Positions 36,626 to 49,000 of a stretch of DNA of 64,000 nucleotides are shown here, in pieces. The DNA lies in the NCBI GenBank assembly GCA_024449915.1, contig JAMZAV010000976.1, forward strand, positions 155,596 through 219,595. The letters run 5' to 3'. Positions within the stretch are counted from its first letter, which is position 1; each line of letters begins with the position of its first letter. The notes below the pieces were generated by a model that worked only from the letters and a program-made list of their open reading frames with translations, was not told where the DNA came from and did not search any database. This DNA is from Sweltsa coloradensis (Eukaryota > Arthropoda > Insecta > Plecoptera > Chloroperlidae). The translations under genes and the position numbers were made by a program.

Positions 36626-37565
36626 TTTCTATAATATGTTTCTGTTATCAAAGGCTAAAACTCGGGAATTTCAAACAGATTAAACATTCCTTGTTACAAA
36701 TAAACGCTACACATTAATCCACCACGGAACATTATTTGCATTTTTAGATTGCAAATGCGCTATGCGCACAACAAAACGAGTTTCTTGTAACGTGGCTAAT
36801 CCAACTGACTAATAAAGAAACGCGCAACCAAAGAACCAAATGATCCGGGTTCGAGCCAAAACAAGGCATTTTCAATTCGAATCTTTGAATCTTTATAATT
36901 TGTTTAGTACCATATTCACAAAGATTGCGTTACATTTTTAAAGGTAACTATATTTTCACATGCGTGCGGCGTGATCCAATTATAATCATATGGCCATTGA
37001 AAATCATACTACCATATTTTAGTATAGCTTTCCATCGAAGATATATACATTTACCTCTATTGTGATTTTGATATGTACTTGTTCTCATTGGGCTCATCCT
37101 AACAAAATTATATTAACCTGTTGATTGAAGCAAAATCTTGCACACATAACTCAATATTTTATAATTCCTGAGATTCTTAGAACAGTTAGGTTTAATAATT
37201 ATAATCAATAATTGGACTCGGCATGTTCTTTTAGTAAATTATTATATTAAATATAACAAATATATATAAATAACTCAATATGTCTTACTGTTGCCGTGTT
37301 CTCTAACAAACACGTATTAGGCCTTTGCATTGTGTGGTGTTCTGCATTAGTTAAACAGTTTCACTCGTGGCCAATCAAATTGTTTTTTCGAACATAAATA
37401 ATTTCTCTGTCACTCAAAAACTCGTATCGCCAGAGTGCGCCACTTGCTGGGGCCGAAAAGGCCTAAAATAGCTGCAAAACATGCATTCGTATTTCAGTAG
37501 TTTAGCTGTAACTACACATACGATTTTGATAATTTTTTTTTTATTTTGAAGATAAATGCTGAAAT

Positions 37566-37720
37566 TAGGACTTGTGTGATGTACTTTTTCCATGATTTTT
37601 TTGTAATTTTTTTATAAAGCTCTAAAGTGAAGGTAAATTTTCAAAATAAAGTCCAAGTTCGCAATTTTTTATAAGACCATATTACATGCAAATTGGAAAA
37701 TCGACATCACACAAGTTCTA
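37566..37720. mobile_element. Small MITE-like element
   Basis: TAGGACTTGTGTGATGT (37566-37582) is inverted at 37704-37720 with one mismatch, enclosing about 120 bp of AT-rich sequence. No gene. Confidence 0.6.
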
Positions 37721-40700
37721 GTAAATTCAATCATGAATAGAGTAAAAAAAAAATTATGCCGATATGACAATTGTGGACCGAGTTCCAACTGAAATGCGGG
37801 GACACTGCATCGCGCCGATATTATAGCTACTCCTGTGCAACCTTAATTGAAAACTTTCCATAAGTTTAATGTATTGAATAATAAAAAACGAGTTCTGAAT
37901 TGATTTTGTTTCTTGAGTTAATAATGATATGAGAAGCAAATTGCAATATAAGGTCAAGCCTACATGACAGCCGAAAATTTATAGCTAAAAGGTATACTAC
38001 TAACTAATTTTCTTGTGTTTACAACTATGATTATGATTTCTCGTTTACTAAGGATTATCTTTTATGATATGAGAGAAATTCATGTACCTGCATAGTTCAT
38101 AAATGATTATGGAGTTACAAAACTATTTTTTGCTTTGTGGATATTTTAATACTCTTTTTCCGTAAAAAAACTTACAACGTTAACATTATTTAAAAATGTA
38201 TGAATCAGAATAAAACTCGTTCACAAGAACTTACAAGGTGTTATTAAACTTAAAAGGTGGTTGGTCATTAGAAATGTACCAAACATCAAGATGGTATAAA
38301 TAGCATTGATTGGATAGGTCACAACGATTTGCCATCCCTTTAATTCATTCCTAGATTAATAGATTACGGTTCGGTGTTACAATAGACGCCTTGATGGCCA
38401 AACAGCTCTTTACTCTCTACGTTTATTCTTTTTTCAGGCTAAATGAAACAATTAATCTCAAATCCTACTTTTATTTATTGAGAAGGTGCAAGTGCAAACA
38501 TGTTTAATTCAACGGTAATAATCTGCGAGATATTTAATAACTATTTCAGATAATAAATATTGTAATATAAACGATAACAAAACGAGTAATTACATTATGT
38601 ACTTTTTGTAATAAACAATACGTCCGTATGTCTATACAAAACGTACAATTCCATTCCCTAATGTATGCAGTACAGTCATTATAAGCAGGTTTCACCGAAT
38701 TATAAGCTATGGATGTATTAAGTTATTCTGCCAGTTAAGTAAATAAGGTAAGACACCAACTTCAATCTGGACTCTAAATCCAGTTATACGTGGAATATTG
38801 CTGGTTTTAATGTTCAATTTTTAAAAAATGGAACTTAGCTCATCTATAAATGTTATTCATTTTGTGGATACAGCCCTAAACAAATTATATTTCACCATTA
38901 CTTTATTAGCTGCATCTGAATTCTTAGACGCATGTTATCTATGTACGAGTGGATCTTTAAATAAGAGCAATACATAGTTCAAAACTTTTCCAAAATGTAA
39001 CAAGTAACCGTCTCGGTGATCCAACCCGATCTCGATCCTCGGTCCAGGAGGATTTCCTAATTCCTGGATTTCAGTATATATTGTCAATACCGCGTACGGA
39101 AGTGTTGACCAGCTATAATAACATCGCGAAGTAAAACATCACCACTCGTGTTTTTGTATTTTTTTAGAACCTAGAGAAGAGCCAATTCAGGTTAATTGTT
39201 TAAAACAAAAAGTAAGTTTAAGTAACTTACAAAATAATCATTTTATATGTGCCATCATTTTAATGTTCAATATATAAGTTTGTATTGTACAATGTGCAAG
39301 TAGATTTGTCAATACATTTTAATAATGCTAATATTAATTCTAAACCTACTTTGTACAGTAAAACTGCAAGAAAAAAAGTTCAAAATGCAGTGCTCAACAA
39401 TTCAACAAAATACTACATTGCTAACTTGGTAATTGGTGCAGATGATGTCGGCAGGCATATAAGTGAAATAAAGTGGTTTTATGCAAATGCTGACGGCAGC
39501 GTATATGTGGGGGTATTTAAAACTAACACAGTTTATTCAAGTCATGGTTATAACATGATTTGGCAGGTTCAAATCCTTTTTTTTTAATTATCATTTTAGT
39601 ACGGCAATGTATAATAACACCACGACTTGTACACTCGGCCTACAACTTTACTCAGGATGCTAGCGAGTGGTATTCCAAGTCTTGTTCTACAAGCTAACGT
39701 AATCATGCTCTAGACACATCTCCCCAACTGAGAGAATTAATATAACAAAGTCGTCCTAAGTACTGAACACTTTACTCTCCCCCGCTTCTGCTGCGATGCT
39801 ATTGTATTGAACGTACAGCCTGCTTTGGTGGAGGTGCCGGGCTAGAGTATATTACATCACTTTTTCTACTTTACTTCACATAACATGAATTTTATTTATA
39901 TTTACGACATGCTCATAATTGAGACAAAGTAAAATCATTGTTGTCATGCACGCTGCACTTTAGAGATTGTGTAACAATTCCCTGATGGCGAATCCTGACT
40001 TTATTTGGAATTTTCATAATATTTGTTGGCTATTGAGCTGGAATTGTCAAATAGACTAATTTCTTTACTTTTCGTGGTGCTATCATTTGTATTATTTCGT
40101 AAATTATTTTGTTTATCACTTACTTCATTAGTAAAATGTATTTTCTGTGAATCCTGATTTCGCTTTTGATTTTATTCAAATGGGAAACACAAAGCGTTTC
40201 TCTAGTTCAATTAGCCTACTGTTATTATTAATATTTATTTGATTATATTAACACGACATTGATCTTATACTATTTGTACATAATAGTTGGTAATTATATT
40301 TTGTACCTAGTAAATTTTAACCCTAGTTGTACATATTTTTCTTCTTTAAAAATCAGTTAAAATTATACTGAAACGTGGGTTGAAAACCCAACCGTAGAAG
40401 TAACCTGTGTCCGTATTCACGACCAGTTAACAGTTATACCCGCATAACCCACTAACCCGCGTATAGAACGCTAGAAAATATACGGGGTCTAACTGATGCG
40501 GAAACAAAATTAAATAAATAAACGAAGCAACACATTTGAATTAAATCAAACAAACAAAGGCACCAGTTTAAAATCATACCTCAAAAGATGTTCACTAGAT
40601 AAACTTTGTTGAATCTGTAGTGGAAAATGTTTTGTTTCAATGGGGGAGTGGGGAACACATATTGGTATTTCGTAAATGGCAAATTTTAACACTGCTTGTT

Positions 40701-41051
40701 TTTGCTCGGAATGAGGGGGTAAACTGTACAGATTTATGGTATGCATGTTTACTCTACCTAATGTTGAAAAAAAAAGTTGTGGTGTATTGGTTGTTAAAAT
40801 ATATATTTGTGAATATTATTACATCACAGTAACTTTTGTCTAATGGGCTACATATATTTGTTTTCTTTAAATCATTCGGTTTGCTTGTAAGGAGAGTATT
40901 CTGTGTGAGTAATGTGGTAAGTATGTGGAATGAAATAAATTTCTTGCAGTATTATAATGACTTTTTATGTATGTGATAACATTTTGTGCTAAAGGTGTTG
41001 CTACATGTGCTGCTACCTGCATTCTCTTCTCCGTAACGCTAAGAAACTCAC
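37721..41051. other. Intronic stretch, little recognised
   Basis: Only a short TGGTGGAGGTGCCGGGCTAG near 39829-39848, matching the ATATCGAT-rich family, stands out. Open frames show no motif. Confidence 0.5.
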
Positions 41052-41408
41052 CTACTACGTTGAGACGGTACGCTTGCGATATCTTGGGCTCGGTGCTCAC
41101 TTGACACTCGTACGTGCCCAAGTCATGAACTTGTGGCGAGCTGATCTTGAGCGTCCACTCGTCGGAGCCGTCCGAGTGCAGCGCCTGGAACCGCTGGTCG
41201 TTCGTGTACGTCAGCACGCCGACCGTGAGGATGTGAAGGTCGCGCTTGCGGATCCACGAGACCGCGCGGTCACCAAGATTGCGCACTCGGCAGTGCAGGT
41301 ACGCTGTTTGACCGACCGTGGAGGTGACGTCACGGCGCGTCGAGTTGTCGAAGTATGGCTGCGAGAAGAGCTGGTCCCAGTACGGCGTGTGGTGTTCAAC
41401 AACAGCGC
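41052..41408 (-). CDS. dpr4-like: dpr-family gene, exon encoding the first Ig domain (partial CDS)
   Basis: This is an internal exon of 357 bp on the minus strand. It follows a good acceptor (CTCTTCTCTTGGTCCCCAG, exon starting GC|GCT GTT GTT GAA) and ends G|GTGAGT at 41052, in phase 1. The reading frame gives an N-terminal lead ending in PYFDNSTRRDVTSTVG, then an Ig V-type domain: B-strand cysteine in AYLHCRV, core tryptophan in AVSWIRKRDLHILT, F-strand cysteine in GTYECQVSTEPKIS, closing with YRLNVV. DNST is a possible N-glycosylation site. Dpr proteins are neuronal surface receptors that bind DIP-family Ig proteins through this first domain and help specify synaptic partners. That role is family knowledge; the motifs are seen here. 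The RNLGDRAVSWIRKRDLHILT and YTNDQRF versions are closest to the dpr4/dpr5 branch. The exon is visibly GC-rich and CpG-rich against AT-rich flanks. The signal-peptide exon should lie above 41408 but was not identified. Confidence 0.95.
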
Positions 41409-42055
41409 CTGGGGACCAAGAGAAGAGTTCAGTTAATGTCTGCCGTCGGGTGTGAAAAGTTTGCTAACATGTTTGGAAAATTCGTAGTGGTTCTGAAATT
41501 AGGTCATACCTTTGAGCTAATTTGATGTGGTGATGGAAACAAACTAATACAAATAAAATATGTAATATAGTTTACATCCTTTGAGAGGTAAAACCTAGCA
41601 ACACGAGCAGCTTCAAATGAAAGGATCATTCAATTTGTAGAATTAACTTCAAACGTTTATATTGTCGACGTATTACGTGGGATTAACGTGTTTGCAATGT
41701 ATTCATTTCGTGTTTATATGCTGTTTCCTGAATTTAAAAATAAAGCAATATCCCTGGTCAACAACATCCCCTTTAAAATATTGTTAATACAGATAATTTA
41801 AATCAATTTTTAATACAATCTGGGATTATTTACTTGTTTGAGCCATACATGTCCGCGTCTCCGGTATGAGTGTATACTTTGTTATATATGTGTTTCAAAG
41901 ATGCGGGCGTCATATTGACTCGGTTCTAGTCGCCAGACGTGGAACACTACAGCCACGTGTTCAATATGACTTCGCCGCCCCGCACCGACACTATTCTCAT
42001 CACCTGCATTCAACACGACTTGGAATAGTCTGTTATGGTCAGGGCTTAAGAGTAT
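41409..42055. other. Sequence upstream of the Ig1 exon, nothing recognised
   Basis: It starts with the pyrimidine tract of the exon's acceptor. There is no signal-peptide exon that I can support. Confidence 0.5.
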
Positions 42056-42869
42056 TCGTCACACATTCAACGGAACTCGAGCGCTTGGCGCGTGTTATTT
42101 AGATTTTCTCAGTTCACATAACAATAATTGTGAAAAATGTGTTGATGTTGTAAAATAGTTCAATACATGTTGAAGGTGTTGATGATTTTCAACGGTCTAA
42201 AATGTAGTAAACTAAAATATGAAAACGCTGAAGTCCCGCCGCGTTGTTGGATGAGCGTAATTGGTGCATTGAGCTGCCATGTGTTACGCGGATTTTCTGT
42301 TGTTCTGTGAAAAAATCATTACTTTGTCGAAGATTTTTTTTAATTAAATAAAATAAAATAAAAAATTAACTTAATTTTTTTAATAAATCGTAATTTTAAA
42401 AAAAGAAAAAAATCGTAAAATTGCAATTTTCATAAGAAATAATTATTCGATTGCGCTCAAATTTAACACGAGTATATTAATTCATGAAATGACAAAATCA
42501 TTACAATAGGATAAAGCATGTAGGTGTTATTAAGTCAAAGAATTGTTTTAAAAAAGAAAAAACCCGTAAAATTTCGATTTTCATGAGAAATAATTTTTCG
42601 ATTACGCTCAAATTTCACACGAATATCTTAATTCATGAAATTAAGGTTCTGTGAAAAAATCATTACAATCGAATAAAGCATGTAGGTGTTATAAGTCGTA
42701 GAATTTTTTTTAAAATCGAAAAATTACGTTTTTTGTAAGAAAAAATTTCCCGATTGCGCTCAAAAACGTGGCAGTTCTAAGTTCAGAGATTTCGAAGGCC
42801 TCCATAAAATTTCATCGCAATCGGAGTATCTGTTTAGCCGGAAACGTGATAACAAACCGACAATAACAC

Positions 42870-42909
<40 letters not shown>

Positions 42910-43208
42910 CATTCCGGATTTTTTTCTCCAGTGTAGTGAAATGGAATCTTCGCTTCGCTCGCTACGCTCATCCAAATATGAAAATATCTTTCAGAAACTC
43001 AAAAATAAGTTTTCCGTGTTTTTCTCTTCCAGAAGAAGTTTTTCGTTGTTTACATGTTAAACCGTTGTAAACTATCAAACTATCAACAACCTTTAATTAA
43101 CGTGGATTGAACTTTGTCAGAACTATAACCATTTTTCATATTTTATGTGAAGTGAGGAAATCTAAATAACACGCACCAAGCGCTCGAGTTTCGTTGAATG
43201 TGTGACGA
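42056..43208. mobile_element. Inverted-repeat element interrupted by family C copy 3
   Basis: Left arm (about 42056-42210) and right arm (about 43045-43208) are diverged inverted copies. Both read TCGTCACACATTCAACG, then ACTCGAGCGCTTGG and GCGTGTTATTTAGATTT. Between them sits a complete family C element. Without it the arms would be nearly contiguous, so the host was a fold-back element of roughly 400 bp (inference). Confidence 0.75.
42219..42975 (-). mobile_element. Family C rolling-circle-like element, copy 3
   Basis: On the minus strand the 5' end at 42975 is TTGGATGAGCGTAGCGAGCG (two nonamers), with a (TTTC)n run opposite 42876-42908. The 3' end has CAACAACGCGGCGGGACTTC AGCGTTTTC, but the terminal CTAG is disturbed, so the exact edge is uncertain. 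It has an extra internal module copy relative to copies 1 and 4. Confidence 0.85.
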
Positions 43209-44644
43209 TCTGATTGTGTCGGTAGATCTATATGCCTTTTAGTGAATATGGCTATACCAGGTGAGTACGCGTAACATTTTACAAACATAGTTCATACACC
43301 CTCTTATACTGTGTGTGCAAGGCATCAACTCTGAACGTTTTGGCTCTGCAATGCGACTAAAACAAAAGCAATCGCATATACCGCTGTGTAGCACTGAGGT
43401 ACAATGATCACGGATACACGGCACGGGCACTTGTTTACAAAGTCACATTGTTCGCTGGTTTTCACACCCCATATTGATATTCCTACTAGAAACTTCTTGT
43501 TTTTACCGAGGAGGTAAATTACTTCATGCAACCTCCATCAGTTATGTCAATATTTTTTACGTGTAATCCTTTACTCAAACATTATTACCATGTGTCCATC
43601 CGTTACATTACAAGCATGTAATCCAGTTTCTGATTTATCAGTCTTACTCATTTCCACTCGACAATCTGGTGTCGTGTGTACATTATTCATCATTACCACG
43701 AGAGCGTTATACACACTTCTCTCGGATAATCCTTGGATAATCCTTGGAGCGATCATATGACGCTTACACTCGTGGCCTTGCCTTCCATAGATCAAGGTGG
43801 CCATCTGTTCTAGTCAGACACCTGAGCCTTCTGTTGACACAATTAGGGTTGCTACAACACTGCTTATAGTTTGGTTCGCCTTCCTTGTTTATGTACGCAC
43901 TGATCTTGAAAGAGATTTAGAGCCGAGTGAAACTCACAATACCCTAACTAGGGAACGTCCAAAATATGATTTATTTACAGAACAAAACAGCTTGGTCAGT
44001 CAGTTTAGATACATAGTGCAAGAATTCAACAACACTAAATCACCGACCAATTCCCAAGTCGGAAAAAAGTTTTATAAACATGAAAGACCTGGACTGAAAG
44101 GTTAATAATATGGATTCGAATTAATTTTATCGTGCTCCACTAACCCAACTCGTTCGTTTAATTCTTGTTTTTGTTCAAATATTTCAATGTATTTCTCTTT
44201 GATTAAATTACATTTATTTATTTAAATTTTGATTCATTACATTGCACATTTTCCATAAACGTATTACTTTCGATTTTTTTAAATTCAACCTCTGTCCTAT
44301 TCACTTACATATACTGTTTTTTTTTTAAATATTATCTTACTGTACATTATAATTATTATAATAATATTATTTTGAAATTCACCTGATTTATTTTTATTAT
44401 TTTTAATGCATTTATGTAATCTTTATTGGCCTTCTATACAACTTAGTATTTAAAACCGTATCGGATAGATTTTAAACAAATATAAAAATAATCTGATCGA
44501 TTACTTATTTTATAATATAGCAAATCATGATTTGAACATTTCGCGATCATATTGATAATAGCATTATATTAAATAACTTGCACCCTACACAATCGTCAAA
44601 TACTAGTTTAAAAACGGGGTGGATAAACTTGATGGTAAATAGAA
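43209..44644. other. Non-coding stretch, nothing recognised
   Basis: Open frames at 43571-44105 on both strands carry no recognised motif. Confidence 0.45.
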
Positions 44645-44960
44645 GAGCTGGGCAAAAATATCTGTATTTCGATACGATATCGCTGCGTGGGAATATTTTC
44701 GAAATCGATATTAGAACTCTCTATCGACATATCGAAATTTAGAAAAAAAAATCCAATCATAAACAAAAAACATCAGAAATTAGAACCATAGGATATAAAG
44801 AACTTTTGCGTATGTAAATGTGTTACCCATAATGCTATAAATGAACCAAATAAATGTAATCCATTTCTTCATTGTTCGGTCTTAAGGCTAAATTATGGTG
44901 GAGGTGCCGGGTCATTCATTCATTCATTCATTCATTCATTTTGTCGATACATTTATCAAC
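44645..44960 (+). mobile_element. ATATCGAT-rich family, copy 2
   Basis: It begins GAGCTGGGCAAAAATATCTG and TATTTCGATACGATATCG and later has TATGGTGGAGGTGCCGGGTC followed by an (ATTC)n run (44913-44940) and TTTGTCGATACA. It is opposite in orientation to copies 1 and 3. The right edge is uncertain. Confidence 0.6.
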
Positions 44961-45674
44961 ATTTATTAGCAACACATAGGTCTTCTATTTTGATTCATTA
45001 GTGTAAAAAATCATAACGGCACATCATGGCATAAGGCATACCGCTTAAAAACCAAAAGTTTTCTGTGTGTGTGTTTGTGTCTAAATTAGGATGTTCTCGT
45101 TCGATCTACCATATGAAAATTAATGTAAGCAAAAAAGGTCATTTTAAATATTATTTTATTTTTTACTAATTATTTATTGCATTGTTTTTTATAATGACGA
45201 GTTTTGACCCCAATTTGGAATCACAATAAAGCAGAATTCAGCGATTGATGAGCAATGCACAATTCATTATTTTATTTTTATACCACGGAAATAAATGGAA
45301 TGATGTTCAGAGATAGAAAATGGAACTGAATCGAACTATTTTTTTTTGTATATACGTTCATGATCGTACAAGTCCAATAATTTCATGTTCATGCAGGAAA
45401 TTGAACTGCTGACCAAACGATTATCTAGCAATCAACATGTCACCATGCATTTACCACTACAAAAAGATAAATTAGATATCTTGATTAACAATTGCAATTT
45501 CCTCTCTACGTACTGAGGTTTCCTGTATGATATAATTGGAGAGTGGATGTGCCCTGGCTGGCCTAGATCGCCGGAAATAACAGATCCCAGGGTCGGCTAC
45601 TCGACCTGTGATGTACATCCTCACCCCGGATCCGGTAATAAGAGGGCTGCACCACCGGGAGGCGGCAAATTATA
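44961..45674. other. Non-coding stretch, nothing recognised
   Basis: No motif or repeat family was identified. Confidence 0.5.
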
Positions 45675-45727
45675 TAGAAGAGAGTAGAGTAGAGCAGTAG
45701 AGCGTGTGTCTGCACTTTATATCTCGT

Positions 45728-46053
45728 CATGACGGAGAATGTGTTTCCTATAGAGCGACATAACTGTTGGCCGGAAGTGGGACAAAGTTAAGTCGGTATA
45801 TAAGGAGTGAAGTAAGAGTAGAGTAGAGTAGAGTAGAGTAGAGAAGTAGAGTAGAGTAGAGTAGAGTAGAGTAGAGGAGAGGAGAGTAGAGTAGAGTAGA
45901 GTAGAGTAGAGTAGAGTAGAGCTAGAGGAGAGTAGAGTAGAGTAGAGTAGAGTAGAGTAGAGTAGAGTAGAGTAGAGTAGAGTAGATGACGGAGAAGGTG
46001 TTTCCCATAGAGCGACATAACTTAAAAAGAAATGGGACAAAGTTAAGTCGGTA
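45728..46053. repeat. (GAGTA)n minisatellite between two direct repeats
   Basis: A pentamer run, mostly GAGTA with a few GAGGA and GAAGTA variants, spans about 45816-45986. It is flanked by direct copies of a roughly 66-bp sequence (45731-45798 and 45988-46053) sharing TAGAGCGACATAACT and GACAAAGTTAAGTCGGTA. A few more GAGTA units lie at 45681-45700. Confidence 0.92.
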
Positions 46054-49000
46054 ACGAATGGCAAAAGCTTATTGTGTTATGTAGAGCAATTTGTAATAAA
46101 CTACCACATCGTTTCTTATAATAAACAATTCGATCGTTGTCGGCTTGAATTCCCCATTTGAGGTTTTCTGTTTTGTAGTTTAAGATAAGTGTGTTTAATA
46201 TTAATTTTCTAGATATAAAGGTTATAATTACAAGCAGATGTTGCATGATTAACGTTTTGCAAGTTGTTTGGCAGATTCTTATTATAGCCGATAGACTATT
46301 TTCTCTGTTCCTTCATAGTATTTTTGTTTATGATATTGAGGAATGTAACAAAAAGACAAAGACCGTTGGACTTCACTCTCAAGCTTTCATATTATCCGTC
46401 ACATAGCGGTCCTCGCTTCATCAACACTCCAACACCAACACATACCTACTATTACTAATATAATATTATTTCCATGGCTCTCAGCTCATCCTTCTCCACT
46501 TTGATTCCAATATGTTGCCTATTCTCTTATCTCTTTTAAGGGCGCGGCAGCTGCCGTTAGCATTGTTTTCATTTTGATTATTGCAACTCCAAAATAATCT
46601 CCTCGTAAGAATAAGTTTATGCGCAGCATTCTTTGCGTGAATAAGCGTAATATTAGTTATGATATGAGACAAAGAAACAATTTTGAAATTGATAGAAATT
46701 TGAAGTTTGGAAATAACTCAATATTGGTAAAGCGAAAGCCAATATGAGAAGCATGTTAGGAGATTCAGGCGTTGCTGTTGAAAAGTTGTAGAGTGAGGTT
46801 TTGTGGAGAAAAGATGTGATTGACATAATAGTTTCTGGACTGTTATGGTAGCCTACGTAGGATTTAAATAATATATCACCTTTTTCGATAGTAGGCCTAA
46901 TAGTCAGTTTAAAAGCCTTTTTGTACTATGTACGGTCAATAGGCATAACAAAGCTATGTATTTGTAAAATTAAAGCTATTATTTAGGGTGTGCACCATGT
47001 GTATTATGAATTAGCGTGTTAGTATTGGTGCATATTGAGTTCCATTAATGATGAATTATGTTTGTAAGTGTTATATAATGTTTTGTGTTAAATTATGGAT
47101 GAAAATAGCAAGAATTGTTTGATTGATTCAAATATTGATAAATGGTGAGCAATAAGCTGTTAACTCATACACCTCTCTGGATATGATTTATAACCAAATG
47201 ATTGTTCTTGCCTTACTTGAACACCCTTATGGCAATCGACTATTGTTGCTTTTAAATATTGAGTAAAATTATTGTTTTGGTCAATAAGGTCAGTCTAGGA
47301 GGGCAGTTAAAAGTATTAAAACAAAGTTGTCAAACTATTTAAAGGGGTATTTAACCGCTAAACTCAAAAAATATATTTCATTCAGGCTAACTAGTGATGA
47401 ATTTAGCAATTAACAGAAAAAATTATTGGGGACACCATGACCTCCCAAAAAATTGTCAAACATGACATTTTTTGAGCTAGGTCCCATCGGCAAAATCTCC
47501 CATAAGAAATAACATGGGAATGATCTTTATGCCCCGTGACCTTGGAGGATTTTGATCCAAAAAAATATTTGCCATTATTGACGTACTCTACAGCCTTTTC
47601 TGTAAATTCTTTATATTTTGTTTTGTAATTTGGGCAAGTAGTTCGGTTAAAATATGCTGATGCTGGTGTGATTTTTGGAATGCATATTTTTGCGTGTTTG
47701 AGGGTATATTTGGGCACAGTTTCAAGACACGATGTAAAAAATGGGCATTTTAGATTGGTTGGTACTATGCTCTAGTATCTATGTGGACCAAAAAAAGCAG
47801 GTTAAAGCCGATTTAAGAAATTTCCCAAAACACCAATTTTCGCAAATTTCTGGATTAAAAAAGTTGAAAAAATCGTGTTAAATCACAGTTACAAGATATC
47901 ATTTTTTAAACTGTAATTTTAGTGTAGTATTGTGCTATAGATTATGTGGTAAAAAATAATTTTTTGAGTTAACAGCCCCTGAAAAAAACTAATGTATTAT
48001 AAAAAAAACAGTATGATAAAATACGTTTGTATTCTTAATAACTCATCAGCATTTACTTTCTATGCTGGTATCATTCTAATCAAATGTAAATAAACTTGTA
48101 AAACACGTAAAATGAGTGGATCTTCTAGCAATACAAATCATGTTTTATGGGGTCTCAATGAAGTGTGCAAGTCTAGATGAAGGATTCGTTCTGGCCATAT
48201 ACTATATAATAACGGTTGTTGAAATGAGCCATTGTGTTACGTATACACACCAAAACGTGGTGAACTAATAAGCTAAAATGCAAACGAATAGTGTATGCTA
48301 TCGTCGTAGGCTACAAATTATACATTAGCTTTGAAATAAAGGTTAACTTACTTAAGATATTATATCTAACATGTTTTAATATGTTTAAGTAATTCCAATA
48401 TAAACACTCAAGTAATGGAACTAGCTAGTCAATTTAATTTAGTTGTGTAAGGTGCGTAGTCAAAGACTCGACTGAGTAATGCAACTTTGCTGTGTTTTAT
48501 TTTGAGATCAAAGAAAACATCCGACTGAACAAGGCCCACAAACCTAATCTAAAATCAATCAATAGAACGGGCGTTGAGGGTCTACTTTTGCAAGACGAGG
48601 GCCTACTCACTTCGAGCATCGTTGCCTAAAGGAGACACCAACTTGTAGAGTAGAGGAGAAGCCTTTCATGCTTGCAACCATTATCCACCCAAATCTCTCT
48701 TCTCTAAAAGGTTGGCCGCTGGCAAAGCCTTGCTTATACACTTTACGTCGCAAATATCCTGAACCTCTGCCGATTGCGAATTTGTGACAGTTCATTTTCC
48801 ATCAGGTTTCTATATTTCGAAAGTGTCTTGAGGATAAACGTCCGCCTGATGTTACGGAAGATGTCGGAGGTAAAGGCCGGTTCAAATGTTGCGTTTTATG
48901 TCAGGACCCACAGGTAACTGGATGGCAATTCACATTGTAAATGTTTTTTTGAACTTCTGTGTGGATTTCTGTCTTTGTGTGCAATCTTATTTATCGTGTA

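Larger units (their letters stand above)
20561..41051 (-). other. Long dpr intron between the two Ig-domain exons
   Basis: The donor is GTGAGT (reading down from 41051) and the acceptor is CTGCAG (at 20561). The intron is about 20.5 kb and of phase 1. It contains several mobile elements listed separately: families A, C and D, an ATATCGAT-rich element, a SINE fragment and a small fold-back element. No host exon was recognised inside it on either strand. Confidence 0.9.

Noticed and set aside
41005..41436. 143-codon plus-strand open frame opposite the Ig1 exon
   Set aside because: An antisense shadow of a GC-rich exon; the minus frame carries all the Ig motifs and splice sites.
45717..46064. 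Long Leu-Tyr-Ser-Thr repeat frames on the minus strand
   Set aside because: Produced by the (GAGTA)n array.
47403..47717. 104-codon minus-strand open frame
   Set aside because: No recognisable family motif, splice context or second copy; could be a decayed element, but I cannot support a gene.
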